The notes under the pieces: generated by a model
What the model was told of the DNA's origin: nothing
Seen by the model: only the letters and a program-made list of their open reading frames with translations
Databases searched by the model: none
Assembly: GCF_003001995.1 (NCBI RefSeq)
Contig: NZ_PVNB01000002.1
Span: 1-64,000 of the forward strand
DNA: 64,000 bases
DNA from: Orenia metallireducens
GTDB lineage: Bacteria; Bacillota; Halanaerobiia; Halobacteroidales; Halobacteroidaceae
Direction: 5' to 3'
In this document: piece after piece, positions 15,239-23,372 of the stretch
Layout: each line of letters begins with the position of its first letter
Position numbering within the stretch: the stretch's first letter is position 1
Translations under genes and position numbers: made by a program

Positions 15239-17377
15239 TTATAGTCCTAACTCTTTTCTTTTCTTCTCAATATGATCTACATAGATTTGGACTGTCTTTT
15301 CAGCATCCATCTCTACTACTACCTTACCTAATCCAAGAGTTTCTGTAGTCTCAGTAAGAGTCTTAACTACTACATCACTACCTGTAATAGAAGGTACTGG
15401 AGCAACATGTACCAACCAACCAAGTGCAATAGCAGTACAAGCATCAGCAACGGCCTTCTGTTCAAGATACTCTGGTGCACCAATAACTAATGGTAGTTTA
15501 TTAGTATCTACCTCTAAGGTATCAGCAATCTCCTTGGCAGTTTGAGTCATCTTACCGATATCGACACAAGCACCATAACTCAATACAGGTGGAATACCCA
15601 ACTGTTCACAGACAGCTTTTAATCCATCACCACATTCCTTAGCAGCTTTAGGATCAGTTAATCCTGTATATTCCATCACAGCAGAAGTACATCCACCAGA
15701 CAGAACTAGGATATTATTCTCAATCAATCCTTTAGTAATCTTAAAGATATTACTTCCACCTTGACCATAGCGAGCAGTAGTACATCCTACAATAGTAGCG
15801 ATACCTCTGATATTACCATTGGCAATCTGGTCAATTAGTGGTTTAAAGTCCCCACCAAGGGCTTCTTTGACCGATTCTGTACTGAATCCAACCATACAGT
15901 CAGAAGTATGTGGTGGGATATAAGTTTCTTTATTAGATTGTTTACGTTCTTTAAAGGATTCAATTGCTTTTTCTAAGGCTTTTTCTGCTTGTTCTTTCAT
16001 CTTTTCTGGAACAAAGTCTAAAGTTTCAGTTCCTTGTAACTTAATTACAGGGTGGGTACTTAATAATTTAGTACCGAATTTTTTAGCAAAGAGTGGCATA
16101 GTAGGCACAGTACAGTTATAGTCGAACATGAACATATCTACTACACCAGTTGCCAATAGATATTCTTGGCTCAACCATTCCCCTTCTTGTCCTCCGTATC
16201 CTGCTTGGTTATGGGTACCTTCATAGTTCATCAGTTGTTGTCCTTCACAGACATGACCAAGAATTTGAATACCTTCTGCACCAGCATCTTTGGCCTTTTG
16301 TTGCCACTGCTCACTAGAAGCAAGATCAATTGCAACATGAGAAAGTAAGGGCATATGACCATTTGTTACAATGTTAATCATATTCTCATCTAAAAGACCC
16401 ATATTCTGTTTCTTCTTAGTTATCTCTTGAGTACCCATCAGGATTTCTTGGAGAATATCCAATAGGAATAACCCTTGATATTCATTGGCAACTCCTAAAC
16501 GAACAGATCTCAATAAGAACTCAATTGGGTCAGAGTTGAAGTTGGTCATACACTGAGTCTGAGAATAAGCAACCTCACTATATCCACCACCTGGGAATAG
16601 TCCAAGCTCTCTCCATAGCTTTTTACGTTTAGCAGGAGCAAAGGCTTCTACAGCTTTAGATTCAATATGATAAGGGCTGTGGATATCATCTATAACCCAA
16701 TTAGCAAAGGAAACGGCTAGCTCTTCAATAGATTTATTTGAGTCCAGTCCTGCCATTTCAGCATACTTCTTCAATTTTTCTGGATCACGAATCTTTAATC
16801 CACTCTCAGGATGCTCACCAGCAGCTTTTAGAGTTCTAGCAGCTTGCTGGGCATGGAAGATGTTGGCTGAGGTACCGATAGTAACATGGCGATACATGAA
16901 GTTTCTAGCAACCATAGTATGAGCATCAACACCACAGGTTCCACGAGGGGCTTTAGGATGGATACGGCAAGGACCGTTAGCACATAATTGGCAAGAAAGT
17001 CCCTCTACACAAAATTTACATTGAATCGGTTGTTGTTCACTAAAACGGTCAAAGACATTTGTCATCTCTGCTTTATTGACCACTTGATACATCTCTCTCA
17101 TCGCAGGGTCAATAATAACATTCATTGGATACCCATCTTTACCTTGGTCATCCTTTGCAATATGTTCTCTCTGCCATTTATGTACCTCTTCCATCGAAGG
17201 TGACTTTTCAAAATCATTATAATCTACTTTTACATTATTGTGAATATCTCCATGGGTTTCAGGGTCATTATAGTCTTTATTTGATAATTGGGAACCGATA
17301 GTCTTATCGGCTTGGGATTTACCTTGCATTCTCTTAGCACTTCGTTCATAAGAATTCTTTACATCTTGATCTGACAT
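15239..17377 (-). CDS. cooS: divergent Ni-Fe-S carbon monoxide dehydrogenase
   Basis: 712 residues, longer than the usual 630-640 because of a polar N-terminal stretch of about 100. Cys120, 123, 129, 132, 137 and 148 make the B/D cluster motifs (FCVEGLSCQLCANGPCR). C-cluster candidates are His341 (TNGHMP), Cys377, Cys422 (DYNC), Cys532 (VGCTT), Cys563 (GGCTS) and Cys604 (GACVD), plus Lys641. The usual GxCCTGNE segment reads GHVCEGQQ and the usual HSDH histidine segment reads NIFH, so both electron- and proton-path residues differ. CO oxidation is therefore plausible but unproven. No cooF, cooC or acetyl-CoA synthase lies nearby. RBS GGGGAGG before the ATG. Confidence 0.85.
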   Translation of the reverse strand: MSDQDVKNSYERSAKRMQGKSQADKTIGSQLSNKDYNDPETHGDIHNNVKVDYNDFEKSPSMEEVHKWQREHIAKDDQGKDGYPMNVIIDPAMREMYQVVNKAEMTNVFDRFSEQQPIQCKFCVEGLSCQLCANGPCRIHPKAPRGTCGVDAHTMVARNFMYRHVTIGTSANIFHAQQAARTLKAAGEHPESGLKIRDPEKLKKYAEMAGLDSNKSIEELAVSFANWVIDDIHSPYHIESKAVEAFAPAKRKKLWRELGLFPGGGYSEVAYSQTQCMTNFNSDPIEFLLRSVRLGVANEYQGLFLLDILQEILMGTQEITKKKQNMGLLDENMINIVTNGHMPLLSHVAIDLASSEQWQQKAKDAGAEGIQILGHVCEGQQLMNYEGTHNQAGYGGQEGEWLSQEYLLATGVVDMFMFDYNCTVPTMPLFAKKFGTKLLSTHPVIKLQGTETLDFVPEKMKEQAEKALEKAIESFKERKQSNKETYIPPHTSDCMVGFSTESVKEALGGDFKPLIDQIANGNIRGIATIVGCTTARYGQGGSNIFKITKGLIENNILVLSGGCTSAVMEYTGLTDPKAAKECGDGLKAVCEQLGIPPVLSYGACVDIGKMTQTAKEIADTLEVDTNKLPLVIGAPEYLEQKAVADACTAIALGWLVHVAPVPSITGSDVVVKTLTETTETLGLGKVVVEMDAEKTVQIYVDHIEKKRKELGL

Positions 17378-17403
17378 TAAAAAACCTCCCCTTTTTTGAA
17401 AAT

Positions 17404-17417
17404 TTGATTGAAATCAC
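17404..17417. promoter_or_regulatory. FNR/CRP-family-like binding site
   Basis: TTGATTGAAATCAC fits TTGAT-N4-ATCAA with one mismatch. It lies 27 bases upstream of the CODH start and about 100 bases upstream of the divergent DUF438-hemerythrin gene. A second palindrome, TTGA-N4-TCAA (17471-17482), is nearer that gene but has different spacing. Regulation by an FNR/CRP-type protein is inference. Confidence 0.45.
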
Positions 17418-17518
17418 ATACTGATAGTATTAATTAAAGTTATAATGAATATACAAAGAAAGAATTATTTTTGAAAAATCAAATTTTAGATAGATGATTA
17501 TTTAAAGGAGGGATATTG

Positions 17519-18283
17519 ATGAGCAGAAATAAAGTGGAGTTAAAAGAGTTATTGCTAAGATTGAATTCAGGAGAGAATATTGCAGAAGTAAAAGAAGAAG
17601 CTAGGGCATTACTAGAAAGAATTAGCCCTAAAGAGTTATCTGAAGCAGAGCAGGAGCTAATTAATGAGGGCTTGCCAGAGACAGAATTACGCCACTTATG
17701 TGAAGCACATATTGAAGCAATGGCAGAAGAGCTAACAGCATTAAAAGCCGAAGTAGAAGTTGGTCATCCTTTACAGATTTTAATTGCTGAGCATGATGAG
17801 ATATTAAAGGTCTTAACTAGGTTAGAAGAAGTAAATCGAGCAATTCAGAAGCTAGATAGTTATGATACTAATAACTTTATTTTTGATGAATTAAAGGAGA
17901 TAGCCTACCTATTATTAGAGACAGAGAATCACCATAAGCGGGAGGAAGAAGCCTTATTTCCAGAGGTAGACCAGACAGGGGTTACAGGACCAACAAGAAT
18001 TATGAAGATGGAGCATGAAGACCTTTGGCCTAGAAAAGAGAGGATTGACTATTTAGCTCAACATGTGGAAGGGATAGATTTTGATGATTTTAGAGAAGAG
18101 TTAAATCAGCAGGCAGAGTATTTGATTTTAACACTAAGAGACCATATCTTTAAAGAGAATTACATTCTATATCCAACAGCTAAAGAGGTAATTCCAGAGG
18201 ATAGATGGGAAGAGATTAAAAGAAATAGTGATGAAATTGGTTATTGTTCCTTTACACCAATAAGAGTGGATAGGAAAAATTAG
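17519..18283 (+). CDS. DUF438-hemerythrin domain protein
   Basis: 254 residues from the ATG at 17519 (AAGGAGGG upstream). N-terminal DUF438 domain (about 1-85): LSEAEQELINEGLPETELRH then LCEAHIE. Then a hemerythrin HHE domain (about 90-240) with iron-ligand candidates H in LIAEHDEI, ENHHKREEEALFPEV, MKMEHEDLWP and LRDHIFKENYILYP. Such proteins bind O2 or NO at a di-iron centre and serve in nitrosative/oxidative defence (relatives of the Ric/YtfE idea). The full-length family can end in a PAS domain, absent here. Divergent from the CODH. Confidence 0.88.
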   Translation: MSRNKVELKELLLRLNSGENIAEVKEEARALLERISPKELSEAEQELINEGLPETELRHLCEAHIEAMAEELTALKAEVEVGHPLQILIAEHDEILKVLTRLEEVNRAIQKLDSYDTNNFIFDELKEIAYLLLETENHHKREEEALFPEVDQTGVTGPTRIMKMEHEDLWPRKERIDYLAQHVEGIDFDDFREELNQQAEYLILTLRDHIFKENYILYPTAKEVIPEDRWEEIKRNSDEIGYCSFTPIRVDRKN

Positions 18284-18520
18284 ATCGGGAATTTTTCCAT
18301 CACGAAGAGTTGGCAGAACTCGTAGGGAGAAATCTTTGAGCTAAAGTTAAGGATTGAAGAATGTAGCTATAAATAAGATGTATAGTCAAAGAATTAAGAT
18401 AGGAAAAATTAGATCGGGAATTTTTCCCCTGCGAGTTTCAAAAAACTCTCCGTGATCATAAAGTTTCTCAAAAATATGAAACTTTATATCTCCGCACGAA
18501 GAGTTCGCAGAACTGGCAGG
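18266..18520. repeat. direct repeats in the intergenic gap
   Basis: GGAAAAATTAGATCGGGAAT followed by TTTTCC occurs at about 18273-18299 and 18404-18429, the first copy overlapping the stop codon of the DUF438 gene. CACGAAGAGTT-GCAGAACT occurs at about 18301 and 18496. A hairpin ATAAAGTTTC / GAAACTTTAT is at 18459-18488. The block is a mosaic of repeated words with no ORF. Confidence 0.7.
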
Positions 18521-18544
18521 AAGAGTAAAGAGATTTGATAATGA

Positions 18545-18592
18545 TTATTATTTTACTTGTCACTCGTTACTGGTCACCTGTCACTGTATTTA
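18545..18592. repeat. quasi-tandem GTCAC words
   Basis: A run of 7-8-base near repeats (CTTGTCAC, TCGTTAC, TGGTCAC, CTGTCAC) just upstream of the flavodoxin RBS. Same style as stretches at 29550, 46235, 50100, 58715 and 61594. Confidence 0.6.
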
Positions 18593-18610
18593 AAAAGGGA
18601 GGAGATACAT

Positions 18611-19036
18611 ATGACAAAAGCGATTATTGTTTATGGTTCAACTACGGGAAATACTGAGGAGTTGTCAGAGATAGTAGAAGGTGTACTTACAGACAAATAT
18701 GAGGTTAAACGAATTAATGTAATTAAGGCAGAGGTGGAGATGCTTAAAGAATTTGATTTAATTTTGTTGGGTTCATCAACTTGGGGTTCAGGAGAGTTGC
18801 AAGAAGATTTTTATGAATTCTATGATAATTTAGATGAGGTTGACTTATCAGCTAAACAGGGAGCAGTCTTTGGAACTGGAGATGAATCTTTTCCAGAATT
18901 TTGTGGAGCTGTAGATATATTAGAGGATAAATTAAAAGATTTAGGAGTAAATGTTTTAGCAGAAGGTTTTAAATGGGATGGAGATATAAATACTGAAGCT
19001 GAGAAGCAGGTGGAAAATTGGGTAGAAAATTTGTAA
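18611..19036 (+). CDS. short-chain flavodoxin
   Basis: 141 residues from the ATG at 18611, which has GGGAGGAG upstream; longer in-frame starts read through repeat DNA and are rejected. KAIIVYGSTTGNTEELSEIV is the FMN phosphate loop (T/SxTGNT). LGSSTWGSGELQEDF and FGTGDESFPEFCGAVD are the isoalloxazine loops. It carries single electrons, probably to or from the flavodiiron protein or other local redox enzymes. Ends in a perfect 54-base palindrome. Confidence 0.93.
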   Translation: MTKAIIVYGSTTGNTEELSEIVEGVLTDKYEVKRINVIKAEVEMLKEFDLILLGSSTWGSGELQEDFYEFYDNLDEVDLSAKQGAVFGTGDESFPEFCGAVDILEDKLKDLGVNVLAEGFKWDGDINTEAEKQVENWVENL

Positions 19037-19040
19037 TAAT

Positions 19041-19094
19041 ATAACTAATAAAGAGATAGCTAGATTGCAATCTAGCTATCTCTTTATTAGTTAT
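19041..19094. terminator. perfect 54-bp palindrome, terminator
   Basis: 27-base arms with no unpaired loop base (ATAACTAATAAAGAGATAGC ... and its complement). It follows the flavodoxin stop by a few bases. As RNA the tip must open to a small loop; the exact symmetry is unusual. Confidence 0.75.
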
Positions 19095-19274
19095 ATACCA
19101 GTTTATTCAAAAAATCAGAGAAAAATACTATAGATAACCAAGAGGAGTTAATTTTTCTTTGTCGAAATATAATACATAATAGTACAAAAAGGTATGGAAT
19201 ATATTTTTGATAGGAATTAGAGTAGCTAACTCAATAATAAATATAAATTTCTCTAAAAGAAAGTAGGTGCTATT

Positions 19275-19749
19275 TTGAAGTTATTTAAAGATATGAAAAG
19301 TATTAAACTTAAATTACTTATTTCTATATTACTAATAGTCTTATTGAGTATAATTGGAATTTCTTTATCTAGTTATTCCTTTATGAAGGAGAAATTATAT
19401 GAAGAGAAGAGGTCTAAATTAAAGGAGCTTGTAGAATCTAATTTAGGAATACTAGAGTACTATCATAAGTTAGAGAAACAAGGGAGTTTAAGCCAGAAGG
19501 AAGCTCAAGCAAAATCTAAAGAGTTAATCAAATCAAAGCTTTGAAAGTATTAGAGAATATAGTATAGAAACTTCTACTAAAATTGAGCAAACAACATTAT
19601 CTGCGCAAAGCTTGGCAGAAAGCAGTGAGCAATTAATGAGTTCTTCTCAAGATATAGTAAATATGTCTAGTGAAGTAGCTAATTCTGCTCAGGAATTGAC
19701 TAAAATGGCTCAGGACTTACAAGAATTAATTCAGATCTTTAAGATTTAA
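19275..19749 (+). pseudogene. chemoreceptor with large internal deletion
   Basis: Starts TTG with a weak RBS. The first 89 codons give a cytoplasmic start, a membrane helix (about 14-34) and the beginning of an extracellular sensor (LKELVESNLGILEYYHKLEK). At 19542 the frame stops, and in the +1 frame 67 codons continue with the last part of a methyl-accepting protein (FESIREYSIETSTKIEQTTL ... LTKMAQDLQELIQIFKI). The rest of the sensor, second membrane helix, HAMP and most of the signalling hairpin are missing. This is a deletion relic, not a frameshift alone. Confidence 0.85.
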
Positions 19750-19934
19750 AATTACTAAGTCCAGTCAGTATCTAATTTTTATAAGAAGTTATTTTAGTAA
19801 TTGAGATAATTATTAAATAAAAAATGTGAGCTAAATAACAGAGATTTTGCAGGAATTTGGATATAATTAGGTCAATATTATAGATAACTCTTAATTGAAT
19901 TAAGATAAAACTTAAATTAAAAAGGTGGGATGGT

Positions 19935-21533
19935 ATGTATTTTAATAAGTTAAAGATCAAAGACAAAATCTTATTAAGTATAATTTTAGGATTAATTGTT
20001 ACATTATTGAGTATTGGAATAGTAGTGAACTTGCAGTTTAATAATTTTCTAGAAGAAAAAAATGTTGATTTAGCAGGGCTTAAGATGGAGGTCTTAACTG
20101 CTATAGTAATTACATTTATCGTTATATCTGTATTACTTACTGTTATTATGCTAAGACTTTCTAATTATATAAGCAAAGGCTTGGCTAAAGTTACCTTTGG
20201 GTTAAAGCAGTTAGCTACAGGGGATTTAACTATTAGATTAGATGTTGAGAAGCAGGATGAGTTTGGAGTGCTTTATCAGGCTTTCAATAAGAGTGTTAAA
20301 GAGCAGAGTGTTTTGGTGAATAAGATATTAGAGGATGCAGAGAGCTTATTATTATATAGTGAGATCTTATCAGCTAGTACTGAGGAAGGTAATGCAGCTA
20401 TAGAGACAACCAACCAACTAATTGAGAGTATGTCTGCTAGTATCCAGGAGGTATCTGCTAGTGGGGAAGAGGTAACCAGCTTTGCTGAAGAATCTACAGC
20501 TCAGACCCAATCTGGTAAAGAGAACATGGTAAAGACAGTTAGTATGATGGAAGAGATTAATCAAAAGGTTAAAGCAACTGTTGACCTAATCAAGGAGTTA
20601 AATAGCAATAGTGAAGAGATAGGTGGTATTATAGAGTTGATTACTAATGTTGCCGACCAAACAAATCTGTTGGCCTTAAATGCAGCAATAGAGGCTGCTA
20701 GAGCAGGGGAGCATGGTCAAGGCTTTACAGTGGTAGCAGAAGAGATTAGAGAGTTAGCTGAAGAGACTACTAAGGCTACTGTTAATGTTAAGAGGCTGAT
20801 TGATAATACCAGAATGAACTCCAAGCAGGTAATTGAGGCTATTAAAGAGGTAGAAGAGAAGACCCAAGAAGGTCAATCTATTACAGAGAATACTAACCAG
20901 ATATTTACTCAGATAGAAGAGGCCAGTGAAGAGACCACAATTCAGATTGAACAGATTGCTTATGGAGCTCAAGATCTCGCTAATGATAGTGAAGCTTTGG
21001 TTGTAGCAGCCAAGGATATAGACAATATGTCTCAAGAGATTAATAATTCATCTAATGAGCTTCAGAATAAGGCAAATGATTTGAAATCTTTAGTCTCTAG
21101 CTTTGTTTTAGAAGATAAGGTGGCTGTGACCAAGTGGAGTGATAAATATAAGGTTGGAGTAGAGAAGATTGATGAGCAGCATAAGGGTATCTTTGAAAGG
21201 GCAAATTATCTGTTAGATGCTTACAAGAATCAAAGCAGTGAAAAGGATATTGAAGAAGTAATGGATTTCTTGGCAGACTATATTGATAAGCACTTTAGAG
21301 AAGAGGAAGAGATACAACGAAAGTATGAGTATCCTGATTATGAGAATCATAAGGGTATACATCATAAATTTGAAAATAAGGTCAAAGAGGTTATCGCAGA
21401 TTATAAACATTCTAATGTAAAGGTAACTTCATTAATGAAGCTAAATAAGATGGTAACAGGCTGGTTGATTGAACATATTAAGAGAGAAGATCAGAAGTTG
21501 GCTAAACATATTAAGGATAGTCAGAAGTCATAA
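19935..21533 (+). CDS. chemoreceptor with C-terminal hemerythrin domain
   Basis: 532 residues. Membrane helices at about 12-32 and 50-72 enclose a loop of only about 18 residues, so there is essentially no external sensor. HAMP (about 72-125), signalling domain (about 150-385; hairpin tip VADQTNLLALNAAIEAARAG), then hemerythrin (about 400-528): W400, VEKIDEQH with His416, HFREEEE, HKGIHHKF and HIKREDQK. Hemerythrin domains bind O2 at two irons, so this should be an oxygen or redox receptor sensing in the cytoplasm. Terminator at 21556. Confidence 0.92.
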   Translation: MYFNKLKIKDKILLSIILGLIVTLLSIGIVVNLQFNNFLEEKNVDLAGLKMEVLTAIVITFIVISVLLTVIMLRLSNYISKGLAKVTFGLKQLATGDLTIRLDVEKQDEFGVLYQAFNKSVKEQSVLVNKILEDAESLLLYSEILSASTEEGNAAIETTNQLIESMSASIQEVSASGEEVTSFAEESTAQTQSGKENMVKTVSMMEEINQKVKATVDLIKELNSNSEEIGGIIELITNVADQTNLLALNAAIEAARAGEHGQGFTVVAEEIRELAEETTKATVNVKRLIDNTRMNSKQVIEAIKEVEEKTQEGQSITENTNQIFTQIEEASEETTIQIEQIAYGAQDLANDSEALVVAAKDIDNMSQEINNSSNELQNKANDLKSLVSSFVLEDKVAVTKWSDKYKVGVEKIDEQHKGIFERANYLLDAYKNQSSEKDIEEVMDFLADYIDKHFREEEEIQRKYEYPDYENHKGIHHKFENKVKEVIADYKHSNVKVTSLMKLNKMVTGWLIEHIKREDQKLAKHIKDSQKS

Positions 21534-21555
21534 TTAATAGATATTTATTTAATTG

Positions 21556-21586
21556 AAACCTACCTTAAATAAGGTAGGTTTTTTTA
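21556..21586 (+). terminator. terminator of receptor gene
   Basis: AAACCTACCTT / AAGGTAGGTTT with a short loop and seven Ts. Confidence 0.85.
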
Positions 21587-21612
21587 TCTTGATTTAATTT
21601 AAATATAAGACT

Positions 21613-21712
21613 ATATGGGTATATTGCTATACTTTTATAAGCATAAGTCTAAGTAAATCATTAAAATAGTATTTTTATAATTTAATTAATTTTGAGCTTA
21701 ATCTTAGACTTG
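21613..21712. repeat. dispersed edge motif plus AAGTCTAAGT palindrome
   Basis: TATGGGTATATTGCTATAC at 21614-21632 is one copy of the dispersed edge family. It is followed by GCATAAGTCTAAGTAAA ... AATCTTAGACTTGAAAT, an inverted pair also found at 31380-31445 and 60827-60887. Part of a 330-base gap without an ORF. Confidence 0.6.
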
Positions 21713-21863
21713 AAATGTTGCATTAACTTGTTAAAATTTAATTTCAATTTTACACATTGCTGTGAAAAGCTGTGGAAAAATCATTTTAAAGATTTATTTG
21801 TATATTACAGGAAATTTAGGTTAAACTATGCTTAAGAAAATAAGCAGAGCAGAGGTGTTTTTA

Positions 21864-23066
21864 ATGTCAACTTTTCAAATCAAAGAAGGTATTTATTGGG
21901 TTGGAGCAAGGGACTGGAATCTTAGGTGGTTTCATGGTCCAGCCTACAGTACCCATCAAGGTACTACCTATAATAGTTATATTATTAAGGATGAGAAGAA
22001 TCTATTAGTTGATGGAGTATATAAACCCTTTATCGATAGATTTTTTGAACACATTGAAGAGGTTATTGATTTTAAAGAGATTGATTATTATGTTGTTAAC
22101 CATGTTGAGCCAGATCACTCTTCATCCTTTCCTAGAACGATGGAGAGATTAAGAGATGATATCACTGTAATCTGCTCACCTAAAGGTAAAGAGGGGATTG
22201 TTGAGCATTATGGAGATGGATACAATTTCAAAATAGTCAATACAGGAGATACAGTTAATATTGGAAGAAGGAATTTAGCTTTTGTTAATGCACAAATGTT
22301 ACATTGGCCTGATAGCATGTTTACATATATTCCAGAGGAAAAGCTATTATTATCTAATGATGCCTTTGGAATGCATCTTTGTACCTCTCAATTATATGAT
22401 GACCAAGTAGATGATTGCTTGATTATGAATGAATCTAAGAAGTATTTTGCCAATATATTAACTCCTTTTAGTAGTATTTTACTTAAAAAGTTAAAAGAAG
22501 TACAGGAAATGAATCTTGAAATAGATATGATTGCACCTGCTCATGGGATTATTTGGCGCAAAGAACCAAATAAAATAATTGAAAAGTATCTAGAATGGGC
22601 TGAAGGAAAGACAAAGGAAAAAGCAATTATTGTCTATGAAACCATGTGGGATAGTACAGAGTTAATGGCGAAAAAGATTGCTGATGGCTTAATAGACCAA
22701 GGTATAGAAGTTCATTTTTATCGCAAATCTAAGTCTGATAAGAATGATATTATTAAGGAATTTCTTGATGCTAAGGCAATTATTATTGGTTCTTCCACTA
22801 TTAATAATGTGATAATTCCTGAATTAGTACCTTTATTGGAAGAATTAGAAGGGCTGAGATTTAAAAATAAGCTTGGGGCAGTCTTTGGATCATATGGTTG
22901 GCGCGGAGGTGCAACCAAAAGAATTGTTGAAAGATTAGAAAGAGCCAAGATTGAGTTGATAGGTGAGCCCTTAGAGGTTGTATATATTCCTGATAAAAAT
23001 CAATTAAGAAGTTGTTATGAATTTGGAGTAGAGATTGCTAAAAAAATAAAAGAGTCTGTTAGTTAA
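21864..23066 (+). CDS. A-type flavodiiron protein (O2/NO reductase)
   Basis: 400 residues from the ATG at 21864 (AGAGGTG six bases upstream; an ATG 12 codons earlier has no site). N-terminal metallo-lactamase-like domain with di-iron ligands in HVEPDHSSS, a later LHWPDSMF, LSNDAFG and PAHGIIWR. C-terminal flavodoxin domain (from about 242) with FMN loop YETMWDSTELMA and YGWRGGATKRI. These enzymes reduce O2 to water or NO to N2O with electrons from rubredoxin (one at 32218) or flavodoxin. Single-gene unit with a terminator. Confidence 0.95.
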   Translation: MSTFQIKEGIYWVGARDWNLRWFHGPAYSTHQGTTYNSYIIKDEKNLLVDGVYKPFIDRFFEHIEEVIDFKEIDYYVVNHVEPDHSSSFPRTMERLRDDITVICSPKGKEGIVEHYGDGYNFKIVNTGDTVNIGRRNLAFVNAQMLHWPDSMFTYIPEEKLLLSNDAFGMHLCTSQLYDDQVDDCLIMNESKKYFANILTPFSSILLKKLKEVQEMNLEIDMIAPAHGIIWRKEPNKIIEKYLEWAEGKTKEKAIIVYETMWDSTELMAKKIADGLIDQGIEVHFYRKSKSDKNDIIKEFLDAKAIIIGSSTINNVIIPELVPLLEELEGLRFKNKLGAVFGSYGWRGGATKRIVERLERAKIELIGEPLEVVYIPDKNQLRSCYEFGVEIAKKIKESVS

Positions 23067-23087
23067 GAGAGAATATATTGATTTTAA

Positions 23088-23114
23088 AAAGGCAGGGATA
23101 TCCCTGCCTTTTTC
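23088..23114 (+). terminator. terminator of flavodiiron gene
   Basis: AAAGGCAGGGATATCCCTGCCTTTTTC. Confidence 0.85.
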
Positions 23115-23147
23115 TTACTTGAAAGAAGGTATTACATTGTAAAGAAA

Positions 23148-23285
23148 CTATTTTTTAGTTAGTCTGCCTATTACAAAAGCTCCAGTAGCTAAAGCCACTA
23201 TCTTAGAATAGAATAATTCAGGGTCTTTAGCTAATAGCATTTGGTCAAACCTTTTCTTCATTTTGAAGATAGATTTGAGATTCAT
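23148..23285 (-). CDS. small protein with one hydrophobic segment
   Basis: 45 residues, basic N-terminus (MNLKSIFKMKKRFDQ) then SKIVALATGAFVIGRLTKK. GGGGGA lies about seven bases before the ATG. The hydrophobic run is short for a spanning helix but could be a membrane anchor. No family recognised. Confidence 0.55.
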   Translation of the reverse strand: MNLKSIFKMKKRFDQMLLAKDPELFYSKIVALATGAFVIGRLTKK

Positions 23286-23372
23286 AATATCCCCCTTTCG
23301 AGTTATTATTATGGTTACCATTATCTAAAGAGAATATTCTAATAATAGATTATTACAGGCATAGTTGTTTAG

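Noticed and set aside
18266-18520. CRISPR-like repeat array
   Set aside because: Only two direct repeats with unequal spacing and no cas genes.
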